From Latrodectus hesperus (taxonomy: Eukaryota > Arthropoda > Arachnida > Araneae > Theridiidae), in assembly GCA_037975125.1 (NCBI GenBank), contig CM075854.1, positions 65,723,571 to 65,787,570 on the forward strand: 64,000 nt of DNA, written 5' to 3'. The notes beneath the pieces are model-generated. The model did no database searches, had not been told where the DNA came from, and saw only the letters and a list, made by a program, of their open reading frames with translations. Positions within the stretch are counted from its first letter, which is position 1. Every line of letters begins with the position of its first letter. Below, piece after piece: positions 11,201 to 19,945 of this stretch. Position numbers and translations under genes: made by a program.

Positions 11201-11615
11201 CTGGACTGATAGTAAATCGACTCTTCAGGCCCTACAAAACCCTTTTCCGGAATCATCAATAGTAGCAGATATTCAAAAATTACTCAAGCATCATCAAAAT
11301 CATCCAATCCAACTCTGCTGGGTGAGAGCACATCAAGGAGTGGCAGGAAACGAATTAGCTGACACAAAAGCCAAAGAAGCCGCAGACCTCCCTGAAGCTG
11401 AAATTCAAGATTATCCGTGGTCAAAAGCACCTATAAAATTGAAATTAAAAAAATCAACCATAACAAATTGGCAAGAAATTTGGAACAGCAGTACAACTGG
11501 AAGATACCTCTACGATATTTTTCCTACCGTCTCTACAACCGCTTGTTTTGATATTCCACAAATTAATTATTTCCTCACTAATCACGGTCCTTTTCCGATA
11601 TATTATAAAAAATAA
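8205..11615 (+). CDS. LINE ORF2: endonuclease, reverse transcriptase, RNase H
   Basis: 1136 codons from ATG, uninterrupted. The endonuclease catalytic set is complete: Asn35 (ILQINLQRS), Glu62 (LSQEP), GDFNAH at 157-162, Asp209 (GWPDLTL) and SDH at 233-235. The reverse transcriptase has RPICLLPAIGKVLERL, Asp596 in VSMDIERAFD, RGCPQGSVSGPILWN and the FADD core at 684-687. RNase H shows Asp940 (FTDGS), Glu978 (FQAEA), Asp1002 (WTDSKS) and His1043 (WVRAHQGVAGNELAD). These activities nick target DNA, prime from it and copy the RNA. The stop at 11613-11615 is premature: the frame is lost in a six-A run at 11607-11612, and the C-terminal Cys-His motif continues in another frame. Codon use is A-rich like the surroundings. 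Confidence 0.95.
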   Translation: MSNNISNANSFLTPNPTNTNLLNLNFTELKILQINLQRSKSAQTQLLHTISDNQYHIILSQEPYTYKNDIRGIPLSFKTFYNKNSQNIKCLTLINAPINPISLLVEDDIIILWLNLQPQPLILINVYASPTGNLNQLLEKIKPYLRKYKDNLILLIGDFNAHNTIWNYPSTNHRGQLMESFIASLNLNLINSIDCTPTFTGPNGIGWPDLTLSNDHLFPFIQNWNVLETNSCSDHNYIELTIAKSSIISFNKRFNCKRNSSNFIKHIQQHVNHLNTQINSCTTTTDLDNLTNLLIDICKQSAEDTLTFRNPVKKFKLNWWNPKLKALKSKTKALRRRFKCSQDPIVKSHYIQQYKKSLANYKKEILQTKLNSWQNYCSKTNSAYNILEKIATNKIFKPTNFVPFNSIQQDSNISKSTFSNLLEFSFPDDPTNHPIIPVTTNQNLDPPFTKTELKITIKNLNNKKAPGIDGLDNGIVKLIYQAIPKIFLTFLHLCLKLHYFPKSFKIGQIIYFMKKDKPPNDLSSYRPICLLPAIGKVLERLITNRLKFHLENQNFYSDTQFGFRTKLSTEHALLKIKEQINKNKLQDNYTALVSMDIERAFDSLWWPGLKQALNNLNLPPNLLKIFHNFLTDRELLLIHDNIQINKKQSRGCPQGSVSGPILWNVYYDEINKFNWPIHTKVITFADDTLFIVSGETKEKLKLNSNQTLALFSKLCTKLKLNVSPSKSKILILGKKTHTLKYNPKIVFNNISLKHTKLLTYLGIQIDSKLSFLPHLRSLKPRIIKIAQRLKSMSNLNWGLKGKIIKIIYNTVITRIILYGAAFWVEPLNQRKQKLLLTIERYFTLLITKCFKTTSTTSLELLAGTPPLPLLAEQEKLKSLLFQHNSTIYIGVDEIPPSIDCKPKKDAVHPADWLKGLHIFINPSTSSNYQPVHTHWNLFTDGSKSDLKIGAAIIIYKNQILQNFHLIKLHPNNSIFQAEAIAIKQAIQIITVNHHTPATIWTDSKSTLQALQNPFPESSIVADIQKLLKHHQNHPIQLCWVRAHQGVAGNELADTKAKEAADLPEAEIQDYPWSKAPIKLKLKKSTITNWQEIWNSSTTGRYLYDIFPTVSTTACFDIPQINYFLTNHGPFPIYYKK

Positions 11616-11887
11616 AGAAAGCTTCATCTGACAAATGTATCTGTGATTCAGAAGGCTCAAGTTTACATTACATCAAGGAATGCCAACTAACTACAGACTT
11701 TCACCTTAAACAATCCTCAAATCAAACTAACTCACAATTTATAAAATTTTGCATTTCTAACAATTATAGAAAAAAGAAAATAATTGAACTTAGTAAGTAC
11801 CTTATGGGAAAAGACCTAAATATCTGTAAAGACCCATTCAATAGAACTGTTAACTGTACCACAGATAACAGCCAAGATTCTGATTAA
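11612..11887 (+). pseudogene. Displaced C-terminus of LINE ORF2 (zinc-like motif)
   Basis: Directly after the ORF2 stop, the frame starting at 11612 is open for 91 codons to TAA at 11885-11887. It contains CICDSEGSSLHYIKEC, the C-x-C...H-x4-C motif that normally ends this kind of ORF2, and the same pattern follows GPFPIYF in the remnant at 2840-3350. One lost A in the 11607-11612 run explains the break. Confidence 0.85.
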
Positions 11888-12160
11888 ACATATTAAAATA
11901 ACGTATCTTAATCCAATACTTGGTTTTTACTATAATTGTATTATTGTTTTGTCTTTTGTTCTTTAATTGTATATATTCATTCAATTATCTGTAAATATTC
12001 TATTTCTTTTTATATTTCATATAACATAATCAATTTTGTACTATGTTTATCATGTCGTTTATTCAATGTAACAGAACTGTGATGCTTTGATCTACGCAGT
12101 AGATCAATGCAGGCCTTTTGTGCCCCACCTTTTGTAATTTTTACCATATTCCAATACTTT
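11888..12160 (+). other. LINE 3' UTR
   Basis: A+T-rich, non-coding. It includes a perfect stem-loop at 12089-12105 (GATCTAC, loop GCA, GTAGATC) followed by a G+C-richer patch to 12130. No poly(A) tail is evident; the exact 3' end lies between about 12130 and 12290. Confidence 0.65.
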
Positions 12161-12290
12161 AAACCGGGTTACGGTTCTCGCGGGGTGCCCCTGGGTCCTC
12201 CTGGGGGTGTCTTTGCTCATATTGACGTAGTGGGGATTTCAACCTGATAACCTTGGTATAGTTCAGGGTCCCTTCTCGCCTATTTAATTC

Positions 12291-12304
12291 TGTACCCTGG
12301 GAGG
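12291..12304. repeat. Right target-site duplication of the younger LINE
   Basis: Exact repeat of 7401-7414. A minus-strand ORF of 72 codons (12377-12159) reads across it, which leaves some doubt about whether 12160-12290 is LINE tail or old LINE. Confidence 0.7.
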
Positions 12305-12600
12305 TAGTATTTTCTCCTGTTTTAGAAATGGGTATTTTGTCAAGTTCATCTAGCATGTTTAACATGTCATTATCCAAGATAGTATTGGATTGGTCTATGT
12401 GATCTATAGGTTAAGAGTTGTGGTTGGCTTCTCTTTTTCTGGATTATTAAAGAATGGAGTGGCTTGGGTGTTGGGGGGTGAGTCTTCTCAAATTATTATG
12501 GTCCACTTGCTGGGTTAAGCAGCTTGTGGACGAAGCTTGGTTTAGTTGAGGCATAAACATTTTGCAGTAATAGGAGAAAATGGGTTAAAGTCCTGAATAA
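12305..12600 (-). pseudogene. Old LINE ORF1 N-terminal remnant
   Basis: Minus strand. An ATG near 12560 opens MFMPQLNQASSTSCLTQQ and runs to a stop near 12450; the following frame carries ILDNDMLNMLDELDKIPIS at about 12385-12325. This acidic N-terminal stretch fits the ORF1 start of the LINE whose remainder is at 5375-7400, separated by the younger insertion. Assignment is by position and orientation, not by a recognised domain. Confidence 0.55.
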
Positions 12601-14029
12601 AGCTGAAAATAAACTGAAGAAAAATCACATAGGGGATGGAAATGACCCAGATGCCTCGCCATTCTATCCACACACTCAACCGCACCCCCGACATTAAAGG
12701 GATTATTAAGAACATAAAAGACTTACGGAGATTAAAAATTTTAGGATTTGTAATTAAAAAGAGTTATAATTTGAAAAGAAAAAAAACTCAATGTAATTGT
12801 GCAGCAATGTATATACATAGGGGAGAAAGAAGAACCAGTGTAGGGAAATGAGAAAAAATAAATTCTTAATCTATTAAAACATTTATAGCAAAACAACTAA
12901 TGATTATTTTATTGAAATAAAGAAATGGTTTAAGTCACAGGAATTCGCTCCGAATAATGTAAAAAGATTGGAGTGGATATTGATTAAAATTTAAAAAGTT
13001 ATGGCAGTTTAAAATAATATTTGTAAATATTTTAGTAAAAAAGCACTAAAAATGACAAAAATAATAAAATTTTATAAATTTATAGAAAAACAACTAAATA
13101 ATTAATAAAGTTGAATCAAATATTTTTAGAAAGTTAAAGAATGTCCACTCCAATATAAAATTATTAACAATGAGATAAGACAATTAGGGCGAGAGTTATT
13201 AACGTGTATTTAAAACGGGATGATGAAATTTAGTGAAAATATGCCGAAAAACATGGATTGTATACATTTAATACAAGTGTCATAACTCTCGTTCCAATCA
13301 TGCTATATCTACAATCTACATGTCAAAATGTGCAGAATAAGCATGCGGAATGAAATATTGAGGCGTCTGGGCACTTACCTTTTAATTTAGGCAGACATGT
13401 TATTGTTTGTGTCCACAGGATAGAAAATCATCAAAAAAATTTTTTATGAAAACAAAGAAAAGCTTAAAGTGTTGCGAGTCCACTATTAATTAAGGCACAA
13501 AATCCAAATTGGTGGCGGAGGAAATAGCAGAAAATTATCTGTTGATGTTTGTAGATGAAAAATCCTATGATTAGAACCACTACTATAGGGCAGAATGTAA
13601 ATATCACTATCGCAGATCGGTGGTGTCCGTCGTTGACAATCAGGGCGTCATTTTGTCATTCATATTGGATGTAAATAAAATGTTTTTAGTTATTCGATAA
13701 CTTTGTTAAAAATTTATGTAATCGCTTGAAATTTTCTCACTTCGTTTAGAAAAATATTTCTGCATAAGACAATATATGAGAATAACGGTGTAGTCATGAT
13801 CTTAAAACAGTATTACTGTTGAATAGACTTTATCGAGGGGGTGGGGAGGGAACGGCAACACAGTTGTAGCTGCTGTAGATGTAGTACTGTAGCATCTTTG
13901 TTATGAGGAGAGAGAAGAAGCGTTGTATGTGCTGGAGAGTGTGCTACTTTTCTCGCTCTAAGTGAAAGAACCCAAAATGGGGAGCCATAGGAGATGATTC
14001 TTTCTCTAATTGTGCGATAGATGGGCTTA
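12601..14029. other. Unassigned DNA, possibly LINE UTR
   Basis: The first 100 bases may be 5' UTR of the old minus-strand LINE. 12850-13500 is A+T-rich with a small inverted repeat, CGAGAGTTAT at 13190-13199 and ATAACTCTCG at 13282-13291. 13550-14029 is G+C-richer, with a G-rich patch at 13837-13850, but no frame is convincing. Confidence 0.45.
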
Positions 14030-15490
14030 ATTTATTTTTGAGACCCTAGTTTCTACCTGCCATTGCTCTCAATCTTTATGCAATTGGTAGAACTTTCTTT
14101 TCGAGATGCCTAATGTAAGGTAGGAATAAAAGTTTATTATCTATTTGAACACACACCAAGATACATAAAAAAATTTCGTATACTTCATGTTGATTCCATA
14201 TAATGTTATTTTTTGGTTGCTTTTCATAAGTTTCCTACATTTTCCGATAATCACAGCTCTAGATTTTTGTAAAGAAACGTTTAATTTTAGTTTCTTACAT
14301 AGCTCTGAGAAAATATGGAAGGTCTCATTTCAATTACTCTTTAGTTGTACTCTTGCATGGCATTGAACTTTGAGAAGTGTATCATCAGTGAATGCAACAC
14401 TCTTTGTGTGTGATGGCCAATTATGGGATTCAATCTCAAAAAAGTAAATATTCCAAAGAGTTTGACGACCGATAGAGCCTTGAGAATAACCTCTAGTTTG
14501 CTGGATAATGGTTGAATAACCATCTAAAAGAATCTGCAATTTTCAGTCTTTTAGGAAACTATAAGGAGTTCTGACAATATTCGATGGACAATTCAGGTTT
14601 AAAAGAGGCAGTCTCAGAGCTGGCTACCAAAGAAAGGTCAAAAGTTTGTTGAATATGCAAACTTAGAAGGGTCGAGTAAAGATCGTTTTCTCTATTCCTG
14701 TTTATAATGGTCTTAGTTTTACTTAAGACATGCTCTGTAGACATGTTGGAACAAAAAATTAAGTTGATTGTTGCTGAGAAAATTCCTTTTATGTAGATGG
14801 TGCTTCAAGCGCTTAATTAATAGCTTTTGTAGCACTTTTCCCAGAGCTAGTAGAAAATATATAGGACGATAGCAGGAAGATAATTTGGCATCTTTTTATT
14901 CCTTTTTAGAAAGAATATCACGTGACTTATCTTGAGATGTTTGGGAAATCGTGAATTTTAAGCAGGTATTGTGGAAAAAGAAGGAATCGCGTAAAAAGTG
15001 CGGAAGACTAATTTTACCATTGGGGCATCAATGCCCTCTACTCCTGGGGCTTTAGAGTTACTGAAGTTATTTATAGTGTACTTATATAAACTCAGTTAAT
15101 GTAAAAGGTGGATCAGGATAATTAGTGGGACTTAACTGAATGGATCTAAGTTTGGCAGGAACAGTCATTATCCTGGGTTGTATCTGGAAAAAAGCTTGAG
15201 CGAGAAGTTCCTGATGAATTATGTTTGTAGCTTTGAAATTAATGGGAGTATTGTACAGAGGTTTATATAAATTTGTCATAAGCACTTTATTAGCTGCAGT
15301 TTTTTTAAATATACTAAAATTGCTATTATTTGTAGAAAACTTCATGCAGCTAGATAATTTTTTCTTTAGAATTTCTTTCTGGTAAAAAGCTAGTTGCTTT
15401 TTGTATATTCTATGTATAGCCAAGTGTGTTCTGTATCCACAGTACACAAGTTTTGATAGGATATTAACTTTTAAAATTTTTACCGCAAAT
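14030..15490 (-). pseudogene. LINE reverse-transcriptase remnant
   Basis: Minus-strand relic related to the ORF2 at 8205. From right to left: a linker-like segment (HRIYKKQLAFYQKEILKKKL near 15410) matching YKKSLANYKKEIL there; DPPFTLTEF near 15100; MSTEHVLSKTKTIINRN near 14740 matching LSTEHALLKIKEQINKN; RGYSQGSIGRQTLWNIYF near 14490; AFTDDTLLKVQ near 14390, where the FADD core is now FTDD; and a YLGV thumb motif near 14145. Several stops and frameshifts. The endonuclease is missing; the pogo-like element starts 10 bases beyond its right end. Confidence 0.87.
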
Positions 15491-15499
15491 ATTTATATA

Positions 15500-16929
15500 C
15501 GGTCAACCCTCCTATAACGCGGTGAGTGCGTACCGCGTTATATGGAAACCACGCTATAAGAAACTCCGATTTAACCGTACAAACCAGGCTAATTCGTAGC
15601 GCGTTCTATGGAAACCGTCTACCGTGTTGTATGCAAACCGTGCTATAAGAAACTCAAAATTAGTACAAATCACATCATTTGTACCGCGTTATATGGAAAT
15701 TAATGAAGTAAAAAGATAAGATAAATTATAAATTATTTTTATTAAATTGAAGAGTTTATATAAGCAAATAATAAAAAAATGAAATAAAACCTAACTAAAA
15801 AAGTGTTTTTCAACAAAAAAAAGAAAATTTTTTGTAAAATTATATAATCTTTCAACATTCATCCTCGCTGTCAAATATGAGTCGCCTAACTCGCCTTTTT
15901 TTATTGGGCAAAATGTCCCTCATTTGGTTCATCTTCACATTGGTTTTTTGTTGTAGCTTTTTTTTCTAACTCCACTAAAACCTCTCTAGGGAGCTAAGCA
16001 ATTTCTTAACACTCTTTTAAACTTTGCGCTGCGCATCGTTGAATGATCAGTTTGAATGAAATGAAGTTCTTATTCTTTAGTTAAATTTAGCCCTTTTTTC
16101 ACATCTTGTAAATCGAGATTTGGCACCATTCGTTTTTCTTATTTTTGTTTACCAATGTATTTGAGGTTATTGCATCAATTAATTCCATCAGTTCATCCTC
16201 ATCTAAAGTTTCTTCCTCGAGTACTAGTTCTCCTACATCCTGATGTTTTACTGCAAATTCTTCATCCCTTAAATGAGAATCAATGTTTACTATTTCTGTA
16301 ACTGGGAGTGAAATTGTAGACTCATCAAGACAGAGCTTGAATCTATTGAGGTAAAAGAGGTTTCCAACACGCATTAAGTGCTTGTTTTAGTTTCCGCGCA
16401 AGCCGATGACACGGTTCTAATACAATATTTTTTTTAATTATTTTAGTTTTTTCTACAGTTGCAGTATTGTGTAATGTTGTCCAATTATAAACCACAAATT
16501 AAGCAGCAAAAAGCGAAAGGAATGGAGGTGGCAGGTAAAATTTTAGAAAGAATTGGCCAACAACGTGACGTACTGTGAAAGAGCTCTGAGACGACAAACT
16601 GATGCCGAAAGCGGCTAAGAGATAAGCGTGAATGTTTGTATAATAATATCCAGTTAAAAGCATTCATTGGATGCACGGAAAAAACTGATGGGATGTTGTT
16701 GAACGGAAACAGCGCTGTAAGAGTACTGCGTTATAGGAGGGCTGTCGCAATTTCAGCTTCGCGTTATATGGAAACCGCGTTCTGAGAGCACCGCGTTATG
16801 TTGTTGTTGCTTATCCCCGACTGGTGTGACAGTACCATCACACCAGCCCCATGAATCCAAAAATAATCAGTCTCTCAAGCACCACCTCCGGTCTCAAATT
16901 CATGTACCCCGTTATAGAAGGGTTGACTG
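15500..16929 (-). mobile_element. pogo/Tigger-like DNA transposon, internally deleted
   Basis: Terminal inverted repeats of 24 bases: CGGTCAACCCTCCTATAACG at the left end and, inverted, CAGTCAACCCTTCTATAACG at the right, with 3 differences over 24. TA flanks both ends (15498-15499, 16930-16931). This pattern is typical of pogo/Tigger members of the Tc1/mariner group. At 1430 bases it is shorter than autonomous elements (about 2.5 kb by family knowledge). Subterminal copies of a motif like CGCGTTATATGGAAACC occur several times at both ends. A hairpin CTGGTGTGA/TCACACCAG lies at 16821-16846. Confidence 0.88.
15860..16400 (-). pseudogene. pogo/Tigger-like transposase C-terminal remnant
   Basis: Minus-strand translation from 16374 gives an acidic segment (EEETLDEDELMELIDAI near 16215-16165) and then, after frame changes, ELHFIQTDHSTMRSAKFKRV near 16030-15985. 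The pattern of an acidic region followed by an LEQHF...RSAKFK type block is what I know from the C-terminus of Tigger-family transposases. The DNA-binding N-terminus and most of the DDE core are absent. Not functional. Confidence 0.65.
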
Positions 16930-16931
16930 TA

Positions 16932-18369
16932 ATTTTAAACATGAAAAAATTTTCCGAGACACGTGAGATTATTCAGTTTCCAGCCAAAGCAACATGTGAC
17001 TTTTATATTGTTTATTAAAATCAGGGCATGCAAAATTGTAAACTTAGTTTTCACGTATGGTAAATTACCTACGTAGTCTATTTCGGAAAAGACAAGTGTT
17101 TTATTTCTCTTTACTCTTCAGCCGTTTACTAATGTTCAACGTTTTTGGATTTTGCCATCCTTATTCTCTTCAAGTCCAAAGCCTCAATTTTATAAAAACC
17201 CGAGTCACAATCATTTCATGTAACTTTGGACAATTGCTTGAAATATAAATTAAATTTAGTTGAAAATATCTTGTAATAATTTTCTTTCACTGGCGTTATA
17301 TTATCTTCCTATTACTGTGCGATATTATTGTTGCACCAGCATAGTTCTCTGTGCCTTGCTCTGGATTGGGGTACACTAGTTGGGTGGTAATTGCTGCGTG
17401 GGAATCTTCGTAATTTAGAAGTAGGGACTTTGCAGACAAGACAATATGTAATGTGCCACCCCTAGAGATTTCATTTGGAGGGCATTGCAACCAAGAATTT
17501 TTTTAACATACACCAGTGCCTTACTCGTGTGTATAGAATTCGACATTTTCTAAATATTTAAGTCCTCATGTAAGTAATTTTTGCTTGGATTACGCACACT
17601 TGTATGGTTACTTGTATTCACGAAAATTAAATTTCTTTAATTTAAAGTATATGTCGGATCGATTTTATTATCTGGACCACATATATGACAACCATGATAA
17701 GCAATCTGCAATGAAAAACTTTTTCTTTCTACAATAAGTCTCCTAGCTGTCCATAGTTTATTTGATAACTACCTGTAATATATTTTCCAAGCCCAAATGG
17801 AATTATTAAATAGTACCTACACGAGAGTACGTTATCTTGGAATTTTACTGTTACCCTTTAAATGCATTCTTTTCATCTTTGCAATTTTAATACACTTTAT
17901 TAAGAAATAATTTTCTGAAATTCAGTTTCTAATTGATAAAATAATTTCATGGTGCTATCCTTTTATACAAAATGACTTTGTAGCACTTCCGACGACATCG
18001 ATATTGCAGATTTAAAAATGTTTTTTTTTTTTAAATAATGTGCCTGCTTTTATTTCTGCTATTTAAACTATATTTTTATTCTTTTAAAAATTTCAATCCA
18101 ATTCACCATGATTCTAGTCTTTTTTTCGTGCTATCGGGTAATATATATTCGTTGTAATGGTTATTAGATCAATCCTACTAAATATGAAATCACATTCTCT
18201 AGAACCCATTTTTTTCCAGTTAATTAATTACTTTATTTATCATTATCCTTATTTGTGAATAATTCTTATTAACAATTTCCATTTAAATATTATAATGATT
18301 TATTTCTTAAAAAACGACACTAGTTGAAACTTATAAGCTACTTACTTCTGTGACAGTTTGAATACAATA
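16932..18369. other. A+T-rich spacer, nothing recognised
   Basis: No gene, RNA or repeat could be supported. A short G+C-richer patch at 17320-17500 is open on the minus strand for 64 codons but resembles nothing I know. Confidence 0.5.
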
Positions 18370-18371
18370 TA

Positions 18372-19831
18372 CACTCACTTCCAAAAGTTAAGCACGAAGA
18401 TGTAAAATGTGCAAAAAAATAAAAAATACTGCTTAGATTGACACAAAATTCGGCAGAAAAGTTAAATACATATTTATGCATAAAATCAAATTAATAATTA
18501 TCTGCAGAAATGAAAACAATATTAAATGTTTGTAAGTAATCAGATAATGACATACTGGAGATTTAAGCAGATTTATGAATAAAGTGAAAATAAACAGCAT
18601 AAAATGAAAAAAGGACATTAGTAGGGTATGTGATTCCCCCTCATCTGTATATAAGGTTTACACCTTGTGACCATGTTTTCAATTAGTTGGTCAACCACCG
18701 CAGAATTAAGCAATTGCCATTCTTGTAGAGCAGTTTCCAGCTCAATAAGAGGGTAGAGGTGGGAAACGTGAAGATACAGGACAGCCGAGAGCATCCCAAA
18801 GATTTTCAATGGGACTAAGGTCGGGCGAATATGCTGGCTACGCCATACGCGAAATCCCTTCACTCTCCAGGTAGTCATCGACGATGTAAGCTCTATGGGG
18901 ACTTTCGTTATCGTCCGTTAAAACAAAAGTAGGGCCAATGGCTGCAGCGTAAACCTCACAGTGAGTTATAGGACTTATCACGATACCGGACAGCCGTCAC
19001 AGAGCCCCGTTTAAAGATGTGCAGGTCAGTGCGGTATCTTAATGAAATCCCTGCCCACCCCATAATGCTTCCGCTTCGGAATGCGTTATGTTCAGATGAT
19101 GTTTTGGGGCAGATTGCGTGTTCCTTGTTCATGCTATATACGCTTGCCATCTTTCTCCAGAAAAATTCTTGACTCATCAGTAAACATGACGTTGCCTCAG
19201 TCACACACACTCCATTTGACATGTTCCCGGCACCAATTTAATCATACCCCTCTTGATTGGACGGATAGACAAACACAAACTGGAGGTACCCAGGATGTAC
19301 AGTCCACTCATGTGTAATCTTCATCGTACAGTAGCTGCAGATATCACCTTTTCAGTAGACGCTGTTACCATAGATGCCACCCTTGTGGAGGTCGCTCTGC
19401 GATTCTGCTTGGCTAAAATCGCAATATATCGATCTTTCGCGGGGTTTGTAACCCTTGGGCGACCGGCTACGGGTCTTCGGACAACTGTCTGAGTGGTTTG
19501 GAATTGTTTCCATTAGCGTGAAATTACAGAACGATGAACGCCGATGAAAAGAGTAACATTTGAGATTGACTGTCCTGCTTGAATGCGCCCCACAGCACGC
19601 CATCAGCACTCAGAATCTTCGATTCGTCTTCTGGAAGTCATAGAAACACGTTTGTCTTGAAAACAAATCGTACGAAAGCTTTACAAAGCATACGTAAGTT
19701 TTAAACACCTCTATCAGCATTTACAATCAACTTCTGTATCCGTTCATAAAGCTGGTATCTTATAAGACTGCCCATTTTGCATATTTCTTGACATGAAAGC
19801 GTGATTGGCTGTTACCTAACATATTTGCTTT
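18372..19831 (-). mobile_element. Tc1-like DNA transposon, copy 2, 5'-truncated
   Basis: The right terminal repeat starts at 18372 (CACTCACTTCCAAAAGTTAA) beside a TA. The element runs on the minus strand through transposase remnants: RYRTDLHIFKRGSVTAVRY near 19045-18990, HNAFRSGSIMGWAGISLRYR near 19100-19045, an MFTDESRI-like first catalytic region near 19180, and a helix-turn-helix region near 19550. It stops near 19831, inside the subterminal region, without its left terminal repeat, and abuts repeat X. It preserves the uninterrupted site that the SINE hit in copy 1. Frameshifts make it dead. Confidence 0.9.
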
Positions 19832-19834
19832 TCA

Positions 19835-19938
19835 ATAAAATTACAATACCTTTTTAATTGCCACAAATTCAGTTTTATGCAAATTGGAATTAAAAATGAT
19901 AATATAGAAACGAATACTAACAAAATACAACGTTACAC
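19835..19938 (-). repeat. Unnamed dispersed repeat X, copy 2
   Basis: Reverse complement of 239-359, about 85% alike by eye. It touches the truncated end of Tc1-like copy 2, and both occurrences have the same orientation relative to their neighbouring Tc1-like element. Confidence 0.7.
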
Positions 19939-19945
19939 GAGATTG

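Larger units (their letters stand above)
7415..12290 (+). mobile_element. Young LINE (non-LTR retrotransposon with RNase H), 5'-truncated
   Basis: An almost complete two-ORF LINE inserted in an older LINE of opposite orientation. It contains the C-terminal part of ORF1, the whole of ORF2 (endonuclease, reverse transcriptase, RNase H) and a 3' UTR. It starts inside ORF1 with no ATG, so it was 5'-truncated at insertion. The RNase H and CCHC ORF1 place it among RNase H-bearing relatives of the I/Jockey superfamily; the exact clade needs a tree. The last 130 bases (about 12160-12290) are G+C-richer than the rest and may be carried-along flanking DNA or part of the old LINE. Confidence 0.9.

Noticed and set aside
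12636..12851. 71-codon plus-strand ORF
   Set aside because: Lies opposite the probable 5' UTR of the old LINE and has no protein-like character.
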